A stretch of DNA of 64,000 nucleotides, taken from Planctomycetaceae bacterium. GTDB taxonomy: Bacteria; Planctomycetota; Planctomycetia; Planctomycetales; Planctomycetaceae. Under the pieces are notes generated by a model. It searched no databases and was not told the DNA's origin. It saw nothing but the letters and a program-made list of their open reading frames with translations. Shown in pieces: positions 30,414 through 37,881 of this stretch (its first letter is position 1; each line of letters begins with the position of its first letter). Location: positions 1 to 64,000 of the forward strand of contig JAHBXV010000002.1 of the NCBI GenBank assembly GCA_019636285.1, written 5' to 3'. The translations under genes were made by a program, and so were the position numbers.

Positions 30414-30671
30414 TCAAGCGGAATGGGGCATCACCAAATCCGCCGTGGTTTCGCCGAGAAGGTCTTCCGGTCTGACGTCGAGCACGACGCACAGCTTCGA
30501 GATGCTCGACAACGTCGGGGACTTGTGGCCTTTTTCCCATGCCACAACAACCGGAGACGACGTTTCGAGTGACTCAGCGAGACGGCGCTGGCTCCAGCCC
30601 TTCGCAACCCGCAGCGCACGCAGGTTCCTGCAGAAGACAGGGCCGAGTTGGTCTGGCGTCATCGGTTGCAT
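30414..30671 (-). CDS. XRE-family repressor
   Basis: The 85-residue product has a complete lambda-type helix-turn-helix: NLRALRVAKGWSQRRLAESL followed by ETSSPVVVAWEKGHKSPTLSSISKLCVVLDV. It is short, with no dimerisation or LexA-type cleavage domain. The start may be 30671 or 30662; the ORF is open a little further. Its place beside the integrase and the attachment site is that of a lysogeny regulator. Confidence 0.8.
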   Translation of the reverse strand: MQPMTPDQLGPVFCRNLRALRVAKGWSQRRLAESLETSSPVVVAWEKGHKSPTLSSISKLCVVLDVRPEDLLGETTADLVMPHSA

Positions 30672-30746
30672 TCCTAAAGAATACCGCAGTGCGGTTGAAT
30701 CAACCACTGGTGTTTTGGTTCGTTTTCGCTTTGGGTTTTGCGGGAT

Positions 30747-31133
30747 TTATTCGGGCACTCGTGACGATGGCGGAAACTTCACTGGTACCGAGAATCGAAG
30801 CCGACTGACCTCCGAGGCGACAACGGTGCTGTCGTCCCCTCCTCCAATCCCCAGCACCCAAACCTGCAACTTGCCATCTCGCTTCGAAGACTTCTCGGCC
30901 CTCGTTGACACCGCCACATCGAATTCAATCGATTGCGAGAGCCCCACAGAAACGCAGCTCGAAGGAACGCTGAACGAGCCAGACTCGTTATTCACTCGTT
31001 TGGACCGCCTGATGACTTTTGTGCCGACCTGACCACCCACGGCCTCTATCGCGGCCCTCGCCTGAACAACGCCCGTCACGATCTCCACAAGCGTTTGATG
31101 CACGAATTCTTCAAGCCGGCCTCCAAGTGCCAT
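30747..31133 (-). CDS. Conserved small protein near the attachment site, possible lysogenic cargo
   Basis: The 128-residue product starts MALGGRLEEFVHQTLVEIVT after AAAGGA. An N-terminal helical part precedes a beta-rich end: SIEFDVAVSTRAEKSSKRDGKLQVWVLGIGGG then VSRLRFSVPV. This pattern (FDVAV...KIxVxV...SRIxFxVPV) recurs in small prokaryotic proteins of unknown function. It is the gene next to the prophage edge, where accessory cargo is often found. Confidence 0.55.
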   Translation of the reverse strand: MALGGRLEEFVHQTLVEIVTGVVQARAAIEAVGGQVGTKVIRRSKRVNNESGSFSVPSSCVSVGLSQSIEFDVAVSTRAEKSSKRDGKLQVWVLGIGGGDDSTVVASEVSRLRFSVPVKFPPSSRVPE

Positions 31134-31175
31134 CGGATGAATCCTTTCGTGGCGTCCCAAGTGAGCGCAAAAACA

Positions 31176-31214
31176 AGCCGACCGGTAGACCACCAGGTGG
31201 CCCGCCGGTCGGCT
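31176..31214 (-). terminator. Intrinsic terminator at the prophage edge
   Basis: AGCCGACCGG and CCGGTCGGCT pair, with CCACC/GGTGG inside; the minus strand continues TTGTTTTTG. It would stop transcripts entering from the tRNA side. Confidence 0.75.
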
Positions 31215-31300
31215 GATGAATGCGTGGAGTGGGTGCGGCGGGGCACTGACCCCAGCGTTTGGTTTCGTCTCTTCTCAACGTCTTCTGGTGTGTCCGAGCC

Positions 31301-31343
31301 CAGGATTTTCAGTCCTGTGCTCTACCAACTGAGCTACCTGTCC
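31301..31343 (-). tRNA. tRNA-Phe(GAA), 5' half only (attachment-site fragment)
   Basis: On the minus strand an acceptor 5' strand, a normal D-arm (GCTCAGTTGGTAGAGC) and a perfect anticodon arm CAGGA-CTGAAAA-TCCTG are present, then the match to tRNA stops. No T-arm or acceptor 3' strand follows. Integration with crossover in the anticodon arm explains this. Confidence 0.75.
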
Positions 31344-31532
31344 GGTCGATCTCGGATCGTCGTCCAACCGTTTCCCGCAGGGGAATGGTCGGAGCGATCG
31401 TGAATCTGCCGAGAAGATGACTGATCGCCGGAGCGGCGTCAAGCCTTGCCAGGACTGGAGAGGGGCGAGTCTCGGTCCTGGATGCCGTCTCTGACGATTA
31501 ACCGTGTCTTCTTGGGGGACAATAGGTTACGG

Positions 31533-33788
31533 CTAGAATGTCACGCTGACCATGCCGCGGACGGTGAATGGGGCTCCGGGAGAAATCTGCATGTCGTTGA
31601 CGGCGCTGGCATAGTACCGTTTGTCCAGCAGGTTCTCGAAGTAGAGTGCAAAGTCCCAGGCTCGTTTCCGGTAGAACAGGCCGGCGTCCCAGCGGGTGTA
31701 GTCGGGTAGCCGTAAGTCGCCGCCAAAGGCTGCCAGCCGATCGTCGACGTAGAGCATTCCGAGTCCGCCCCCCAGCGTTCGGTCATCGTCCTGGATCACG
31801 TTGTAGCGGGTCCAGAGGTTGACCAGGTGGCGAGGGACGTTGCGCGGGCGCGTGTCGTCGAACTGGGTATTGACCGAATCGCGAAGGACCGCATCGGTCA
31901 GCGTGTATTGCGACGACGTGCTCCAGCGCTCTGTGATCTGACCTTGCAGCGACAATTCCACCCCTTGGCTGGTCAGGCTTCCGGCCTGGGTCGTCACGAA
32001 GAACGGGGGAGAACTGCTCGTCAGGTCGAGCGTGTAGTTGTCCTTCTGGATCCAGAACCAGGCGACTTGGCCGATGAGGTTAGGCCGCATCTGCCACTTG
32101 GTCCCGATTTCCCAGGATTCGCCCAATTCGGGCGAGAGCGGATCGTTGGTCAGGCGCGGGCCGCCCGGCGGGACGTCGAAGGAACGGCTGTAGCTGCCGT
32201 AGAGGCTAAGCACGTCGGGGATGGGCTGATAGACGAGCCCGATTCGCGGGGTCCAGCGGTCGAACGTCTGCTCGGTATCGGTCAGGGGAAGAGTTGGAAT
32301 GCCGAATGTCGTCAGTTCCCGCACGAAATCGACATTCGCCCGGTCGTACCGTAAGCCAGCCATGGCCGACCAGTTTTCGCTGAACGTCATCACGTCCTGC
32401 GCGTAGACGCCATGGCGGTTGACGCGGTAGGCCGACTCAAAATCGGCCGGCAGGATGAAGGGTTGCGGGTCGGTATAGACCGGGTTCAGGCCATCGATTG
32501 GAAAGTTCTGAAGACCCGGCAGCGAGCTTTCGGACAGGAAATTGTTCGAAATGAACCAACCCTGCTCGGTTCCCAGCAGCAGTTTGTGCTCGATGTTGCC
32601 GGTCAGGAATTCGCCCGACAGGTTCGCAGTCAATCCGTGGTAGGACTCGAAGAACTCGGGAATGTCCTGCCGCGAGCGGTTGTAGATCGACGTTCCTGGA
32701 TCTTGCTCGAGCGGGAAGGTTCCCGAGGATGGGGCGTGGTAGAACAGCGACGTCGCCATCAGGCGCATCGACCAGATATCGTTGAAGCGGTGGTCCAGAA
32801 AGACCGACTGCCGCCAGTCCTGGTACAACTGAAAATCGTTGGCGGGTTCGCCAAGAAAACGATCGATGGGCAGGCCGTCGATGTTGCCGTTGAGGGACGC
32901 GATGCCGGTGTCGAAACGGCGGCGATCCTTGAGGTATTCACCTTCCCACGTGATGGACGTGTCCGTATCGAGGATGAACGTCATCGCGGGAGAGATGAAG
33001 ACACGTTCGTTGAAGCCGAAGTCGCGGAAGCTGTCGCGGTTCTCGTAGGCCATGTTGACGCGGAACAACGCGGCCCGGTCGTCGCCAATCGCGCCGTTGG
33101 CGTCAATCGTGTAGCGATCGAGACCATAGTTCCCAAGTTGGGTAGCGAAGGTCGCAAAGTCGTCGTCGATCGGCTTCTTCGTGATGATATTGACGATACC
33201 GGCGGGCTGCCCGGTGCCGTAAAGAACCGAAGCCGGTCCTTTCAAGATTTCGACGCGTTCGACATTGGCCAGATCCCGAGGCGTATAGGTCGGATCGCGC
33301 ATGCCGTTCTTGCGATAGTCTTGCGAGCGGACTTCAAAACCGCGCAAGAGGAGCGTATCCGGACGCAACTGATCGCCGAGTTTCGACGCTCCGGGAACGT
33401 CGCGGAAAATGTCGTCGAGCCGCAGGGCCTGCTGGTCGCGGATGAGATCCTTGGTGACGACGCTGACGGACGCGGGAACTTCCAGCACTGGGACATTCAC
33501 GAACGTCCCGGTTGTCGTGGTTTCCGCGCCGTAACCGGTGGTACGCGGGGTGGCGAAGACGCTGGTGTCGAGAATGCTGGGAACCGGCGTCATCGGAGCG
33601 GGCGGTAGCGGCGGAAAGACAGCTTCCGGGGCCAGGACCGGGTCGCCTTCGACACGCACTTCCGGCAGTGTTTGCGGACCGGCATCGGGAGACGGGGGAA
33701 CACCTCCCGCCTCCTGCGCCAGAATGGGGGAAGTGGTCCCCAAGGCCACGAACAATGTCGCGGCGCGGAAAAATCGCGAGTGAGCCAT
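31533..33788 (-). CDS. TonB-dependent siderophore receptor
   Basis: The 751-residue protein has a signal peptide (MAHSRFFRAATLFVALGTTSPILA) and a plug domain with VPASVSVVTKDLIRDQQALRLDDIFRDVPG, LLLRGFEVRSQ and VEILKGPASVLYGTGQPAGIVNIITKKP. A long barrel follows and ends in a C-terminal aromatic (MVSVTF). This is the FhuA/FpvA-like siderophore receptor pattern, acting in the outer membrane and powered by TonB. No TonB/ExbBD genes are nearby. The MFS genes next to it could handle the cargo or be unrelated. The gene lies 0.2 kb from the prophage attachment site. Confidence 0.9.
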   Translation of the reverse strand: MAHSRFFRAATLFVALGTTSPILAQEAGGVPPSPDAGPQTLPEVRVEGDPVLAPEAVFPPLPPAPMTPVPSILDTSVFATPRTTGYGAETTTTGTFVNVPVLEVPASVSVVTKDLIRDQQALRLDDIFRDVPGASKLGDQLRPDTLLLRGFEVRSQDYRKNGMRDPTYTPRDLANVERVEILKGPASVLYGTGQPAGIVNIITKKPIDDDFATFATQLGNYGLDRYTIDANGAIGDDRAALFRVNMAYENRDSFRDFGFNERVFISPAMTFILDTDTSITWEGEYLKDRRRFDTGIASLNGNIDGLPIDRFLGEPANDFQLYQDWRQSVFLDHRFNDIWSMRLMATSLFYHAPSSGTFPLEQDPGTSIYNRSRQDIPEFFESYHGLTANLSGEFLTGNIEHKLLLGTEQGWFISNNFLSESSLPGLQNFPIDGLNPVYTDPQPFILPADFESAYRVNRHGVYAQDVMTFSENWSAMAGLRYDRANVDFVRELTTFGIPTLPLTDTEQTFDRWTPRIGLVYQPIPDVLSLYGSYSRSFDVPPGGPRLTNDPLSPELGESWEIGTKWQMRPNLIGQVAWFWIQKDNYTLDLTSSSPPFFVTTQAGSLTSQGVELSLQGQITERWSTSSQYTLTDAVLRDSVNTQFDDTRPRNVPRHLVNLWTRYNVIQDDDRTLGGGLGMLYVDDRLAAFGGDLRLPDYTRWDAGLFYRKRAWDFALYFENLLDKRYYASAVNDMQISPGAPFTVRGMVSVTF

Positions 33789-34046
33789 CCTTGGCCTCGG
33801 TCAATCGGAATGGAGCGAGCGCATCCGTACTGCGGAACCCGCCACTCCATCATCGACCGAGGAAACCACTGCACGCGCTGGCATTTGCCGTGGCAGCGCA
33901 AGACTCCGCCGCGAGAGGAATTGAATTCGTCAAACTCTTCCCGATCGGATCAGGAAACGGGAGAGACTTTGACGCCTGCGAAGACTCTGTGGCTGCCAGC
34001 GGCCAGCCGCGAGCTACCAGCCACTGGCTGCTTCTTCCCGGCCCTG

Positions 34047-35633
34047 TCACTCCGGCAAGGGCTTACCCTTCGTCTCTGGGCAGAACCAGATGAGGATCAG
34101 GCCGACGATGTAGATGGCGATCACGTAGCTGCACGCAACAGCGTAGCCCCCTTCAATTCCGGCGAAGGACTTCTGCCCCTGGACCACGGAAAGAAGTGCG
34201 CCGACCTGCAAGGCACCGATCGCCGAGATGATTCGCCCGAAGTTGAAGCTGAATCCCTGGCCGGTCGCGCGAATTCGTGTGGCAAAGAGTTCGGGCAGGT
34301 ACAACGGCAGCCAGCCGTAGAACGATGCCGAGATGGCCCCCACCAGGAACGAGTTGATGAGAAACATCCAGCCGAATTGCGACTGAAACTGAAAGAAGCC
34401 GAACACGGCGACCATCGAGCCGACGCAGAGGATGCTGTAGGCGGCGCGGCGACCGAACCAGTCACCTGCCTGAGCAGCGGCGATGGTGCCTACGATGGCT
34501 CCAATCGACAGGAAAATCAGCGTGTATTCGCGAGGATTGGCTCCAATTGCCCCCAAGGAGGCCGTGACTTCCGGGGGCGTGCGTTCCATGAGTTGAGCCG
34601 ACCACGAGGGAGCCCACTGCGTCGATCCCCAGGTTCCCAAAAGGGCGACGCCGCTGAGTCCGGCCCCCAGCAGCATGCGACGGACGGCATTTTCGATCGG
34701 GACCGCGTACTGATTGGCAGCCCGTTCCCGCTTCAGGTAGCGGATGACGGGATAGAGGTATCCGGCGGTGGCCACGGCCGCGCCGAGCGCGGTTCCCGCC
34801 AGACGGATCGGCCAGTCGGCGGAGGTCGCCCAGAGGTAAATGATGCCCGCTGTTCCGCCAGTGCCGATCAAGACACCAACCAGGTCGATCGTGGCCCAGT
34901 GCGAAGTTCCCCCACGGGACTTTTCTTCCTCCCATTTATGGGACTCAGGGACAAATAAGCGAATCAGGAACGTGAGGATCGCGGGGAGGACGCCTAGCAT
35001 CATCATCAGTCGCCAGCCCTTGAAGGCGACCAGCATTTCAACGGTTGAGGCAGAGAGTCCAGCTCCCAGCAGCCATCCTTCAAATGTTGACAGCAGGCTG
35101 ATGAGGGCGATGCCAATCACGCCGACAAGCGCATAGCCGGCGTTCGCGGCTGCTCCAATGAGGCCGGCCATCAGCGCGCGGGACCGATTCGGCCAGACCT
35201 CCATGACCAGCGCGACGCCCAGCGACCACTCGCCTCCCATTCCCAGCGAGGCGATGAATCGCAAGACACCCAATTGCAGGGGGGACTGGGCCAGTCCGCA
35301 CAGCCCCGTGAACAGGGCATAGGTCATGATGCTGAGGCTCATGGCGCGGACGCGTCCGATCCGGTCGCCCAGCCACCCGAAGACGACTCCCCCCGCCGCC
35401 GCGCCGACCAGAAAGCAGGCGATGATGACACTGAACAACAGACCAATCTCGGATTCCTGGGCCGGGGTTGGCGTTCCCGCGATGTCCAGAAGATCCTGAA
35501 CGGCGGCCCGACCCACGAGCGAGAAAATGCCCATCTCCGCGCCGTCGAACAACCATCCCAGCAATGCCGCCGTCAGCGCCATCCACTGACCGAAAGGAGT
35601 TGCCGTCTTGCCGGTTGCTGAAGTGACGGTCAC
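34047..35633 (-). CDS. MFS transporter
   Basis: The 528-residue protein has twelve predicted membrane helices and the MFS signature after helix 2 (GWLGDRIGRVRAMSLSI), repeated in weaker form in the second half (AGDWFGRRAAYS). It ends CPETKGKPLPE, the motif of the sugar/aromatic-acid porter families. A GTG start at 35633 follows GAGG. A paralogue of similar length and ending is encoded divergently at 35943. The substrate cannot be told from sequence. The 258 bases between this gene and the TonB receptor hold no gene. Confidence 0.85.
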   Translation of the reverse strand: MTVTSATGKTATPFGQWMALTAALLGWLFDGAEMGIFSLVGRAAVQDLLDIAGTPTPAQESEIGLLFSVIIACFLVGAAAGGVVFGWLGDRIGRVRAMSLSIMTYALFTGLCGLAQSPLQLGVLRFIASLGMGGEWSLGVALVMEVWPNRSRALMAGLIGAAANAGYALVGVIGIALISLLSTFEGWLLGAGLSASTVEMLVAFKGWRLMMMLGVLPAILTFLIRLFVPESHKWEEEKSRGGTSHWATIDLVGVLIGTGGTAGIIYLWATSADWPIRLAGTALGAAVATAGYLYPVIRYLKRERAANQYAVPIENAVRRMLLGAGLSGVALLGTWGSTQWAPSWSAQLMERTPPEVTASLGAIGANPREYTLIFLSIGAIVGTIAAAQAGDWFGRRAAYSILCVGSMVAVFGFFQFQSQFGWMFLINSFLVGAISASFYGWLPLYLPELFATRIRATGQGFSFNFGRIISAIGALQVGALLSVVQGQKSFAGIEGGYAVACSYVIAIYIVGLILIWFCPETKGKPLPE

Positions 35634-35896
35634 GCGGAAACCTCGTCATCAAAAAGGGGCTATCGGAAAGCAGAGACGCATCAGCGAGGGCGATTGTGTG
35701 GGACGGCCGACTCAAACGCAACGCCAAGAAAGGGTTTCGTCGGACTGATCGACCAATCTTTTCGCGAGTGACTGACACAACTTTCGCGATGCGAAATGGC
35801 CGAACATCCTCGTGAATCTCGCCTGAGACTTGCGACTGGGAAGCGATTCGAGTGTATTGATGCGTCGCTGAGCAACGGATGACAGACAGCCTGAAG

Positions 35897-35925
35897 CCCA
35901 CGGAGGGTCTGCCGTGGGTTTTTTT
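35897..35925 (+). terminator. Leader terminator (attenuator-like) before the second MFS gene
   Basis: CCCACGG-N8-CCGTGGG followed by seven T lies 18 bases upstream of the ATG at 35943, on the same strand. No plus-strand gene lies upstream in the 309-base gap, so the terminator must end a leader RNA. CAGAC at 35884 could pair with GTCTG in the terminator loop. The class of leader is not recognised. Confidence 0.65.
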
Positions 35926-35942
35926 GTGCGGAGATTGACCAC

Positions 35943-37484
35943 ATGCACGGAGTTGAAGAACTGTCCGCCAAGTCGGATGACGGCCCCGACGATGGTCGTC
36001 CGTGGTGGAAACTGCTCACCCGATATCACTGGTTCGTGCTGGTGGTGGCTGCTCTGGGGTGGTTGTTCGACTGCCTCGACCAGCAGTTGTTCATTCTCGC
36101 ACGTCCCGCAGCGATGCGAGATCTCATTCAGGAGACTCCGGAGCTGACCGGGAAGGCCCTTGATGCGGCTCGCAGCGCCGGGGGCGATATCGCCACCTCG
36201 ATCTTCATTGCCGGCTGGGCGTGCGGAGGATTGATCTTCGGCATGCTGGGCGACCGCATCGGCCGCGCCAAGACGATGATGATCACGATTCTGCTCTATT
36301 CGCTGTTCACGGGTCTGAGTTCGTTCTCGGTCGGAGTGTGGGACTTCGCGTTCTATCGCTTTCTGACTGGTCTGGGCGTTGGCGGCGAGTTCGCCGTCGG
36401 TGTCGCGCTCGTCGCGGAAGTGATGCCGGGACGGGCACGGCCCTATACGCTCGGACTTTTGCAGGCGTTGTCGGCCATCGGCAACTTGAGTGCCGCGTTC
36501 ATCAACCTGGGACTCGGTCTCGCGGAAGAGCAGGGGCTTGAGTGGAGCCCGTGGCGGATCATGTTTCTAATCGGCGCGCTCCCGGCGCTCCTGGCATTGG
36601 TGATTCGTCGAAATTTGAAGGAGCCGGAACAGTGGAAGAAGGCCAAGCACGATCATGTCGTCGCGAAACAGTTGGGTTCGTACTCGGAATTATTTAGTAC
36701 CCCTCTGCTCCGCAAACACGCTCTCCTGGGGTTGCTGCTTGGCTGCTCGGGGATCATCGGCCTGTGGTCGGTCGGTTTCTTCACGATGGACCTGATCGGT
36801 TACGTCCAGCGCGGCCCGGTCACGGTTCAGGTTTACAAGGAACAATTGGCCGCCGCGCAAGCGGCTGGTGACAATAGGAGGGTTACCCTGCTGACGCAGC
36901 TTCGAGACGTTCAAACAAGCCCCGAAGAGGTCAGTAAGCTGGGGTCCGAGGCGCTGGAACTGAAAAAGGGAATTGATGGCACCATCAACGGCCGCGTGGC
37001 TGCCTGGCGCAGCTATGCCTCGATGGCGATTAACGTCGGGGCCTTCTTCGGCATGTTCGGGTTCGGCGCGCTGTCGCAGAGGATCGGCCGCAAGCCGACA
37101 TTCACGATCGCGCTGCTGGCGGCATATCTCAGCACTGTGGCCACGTTCTGGTTCCTTGAAGACTTCTGGCAGGTCTGGGTGATGGTCCCCATCATGGGGT
37201 TCTGCCAGTTGTCGCTGTTTGCCGGTTACGCGATTTACTTCCCCGAGTTGTTCCCCACGCGGTTGCGTTCGACGGGGACCAGCTTCTGCTACAACGTCGG
37301 CCGCTTCATCGCGGCGGTTGGGCCGCTGGTTAAGACGGCTCTTGAGTCAGCGTTCGCATCGGTCGCCACCACTCAGGTCGAGGCCTTGCGCTACGCTGGC
37401 GTGACGATGTCGTCGATCTTCCTGCTGGGGCTGTTCGTCCTGCCTTTCCTGCCGGAAACACGCGGCAAGCCGCTGCCAGAGTAG
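35943..37484 (+). CDS. MFS transporter, second copy, behind a leader terminator
   Basis: The 513-residue protein opens with HWFVLVVAALGWLFDCLDQQLF, carries the MFS motif GMLGDRIGRAKTMMITIL, and ends LPETRGKPLPE, very like its divergent neighbour. A soluble 60-residue loop in the middle (QVYKEQLAAAQAAGDNRR...) contains helical repeats. GGAGAT precedes the ATG. Expression may be controlled by the terminator just upstream. Two paralogous porters in divergent orientation suggest transport of related substrates under one control region. Confidence 0.85.
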   Translation: MHGVEELSAKSDDGPDDGRPWWKLLTRYHWFVLVVAALGWLFDCLDQQLFILARPAAMRDLIQETPELTGKALDAARSAGGDIATSIFIAGWACGGLIFGMLGDRIGRAKTMMITILLYSLFTGLSSFSVGVWDFAFYRFLTGLGVGGEFAVGVALVAEVMPGRARPYTLGLLQALSAIGNLSAAFINLGLGLAEEQGLEWSPWRIMFLIGALPALLALVIRRNLKEPEQWKKAKHDHVVAKQLGSYSELFSTPLLRKHALLGLLLGCSGIIGLWSVGFFTMDLIGYVQRGPVTVQVYKEQLAAAQAAGDNRRVTLLTQLRDVQTSPEEVSKLGSEALELKKGIDGTINGRVAAWRSYASMAINVGAFFGMFGFGALSQRIGRKPTFTIALLAAYLSTVATFWFLEDFWQVWVMVPIMGFCQLSLFAGYAIYFPELFPTRLRSTGTSFCYNVGRFIAAVGPLVKTALESAFASVATTQVEALRYAGVTMSSIFLLGLFVLPFLPETRGKPLPE

Positions 37485-37545
37485 CGATCGAATCGGTTGA
37501 CGTGGAGGTCCGGCATCCGGGACTGTTGGACGAGGAGAACGTCTG

Positions 37546-37791
37546 ATGAGCCGGGTTGCCCGAACCGACGAACCGCTGGTGCTAACCGTGAATGGAAAGG
37601 CCGAGGTGGTCGTGCAGGATGCGACCGCTTACCAGCGGCTGCTGGACTTGGCGGCGCGTGCCGACCGGGAAGAGGCGGTGGCCGCGATCCGCGAAGGTCT
37701 GGCCGACGCGGAAGCCGGGCGGGTGAAACCAGCCCGCAAGGCACTGAAGGCGCTGGCCAGAAAATACGGCATTCCTGCTGCGGACGAATAA
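37546..37791 (+). CDS. Phd/YefM-type antitoxin, N-terminally shortened
   Basis: The 81-residue frame starts MSRVARTDEPLVLTVNGKAEVVVQD and continues AYQRLLDLAARADREEAVAAIREGLADAEAGRV. That is a Phd/YefM core and C-terminus, but the first 15-20 residues that normally form the DNA-binding N-terminus (EARxxLxxLL) are absent. It may still bind a toxin. A remnant of a RelE-type toxin follows two bases later. Together they look like a decaying type II module. Confidence 0.7.
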   Translation: MSRVARTDEPLVLTVNGKAEVVVQDATAYQRLLDLAARADREEAVAAIREGLADAEAGRVKPARKALKALARKYGIPAADE

Positions 37792-37792
37792 G

Positions 37793-37846
37793 ATGTCCTA
37801 CCGAGTCGTCCTAACCGGCAAGGTGGAAGCCGATGTGGCAACGTAA
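37793..37846 (+). pseudogene. RelE-type toxin remnant (17 codons)
   Basis: MSYRVVLTGKVEADVAT followed by a stop matches the first strand of RelE/ParE toxins (MSYRVxLxxKAExDV). The rest of the gene is gone, and the helicase gene ends 36 bases later. Confidence 0.6.
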
Positions 37847-37881
37847 TGCGATGGCAGAGCCAGTCGCACACGCGCTCCAGT

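Larger units (their letters stand above)
1..31343. mobile_element. Prophage (right-hand part; left end outside window)
   Basis: A head-to-early phage gene order is visible on the minus strand: integrase and XRE repressor near 29-30.7 kb, replication genes near 26 kb, Gam, terminase, gpW-like, portal, protease, capsid and tail-completion genes down to position 1. The right border is placed at a tRNA-Phe gene that keeps only its 5' half. The left attachment site is not in the window. A second element interrupts the portal gene, so the resident phage is probably unable to make particles unless that element leaves. Confidence 0.9.

Noticed and set aside
31301-31343. Intact tRNA-Phe gene
   Set aside because: The match ends after the anticodon arm; there is no T-arm and no acceptor 3' strand.
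35701-35942. A named riboswitch before the MFS gene
   Set aside because: I could not match the leader to any known riboswitch consensus, so only the terminator is called.
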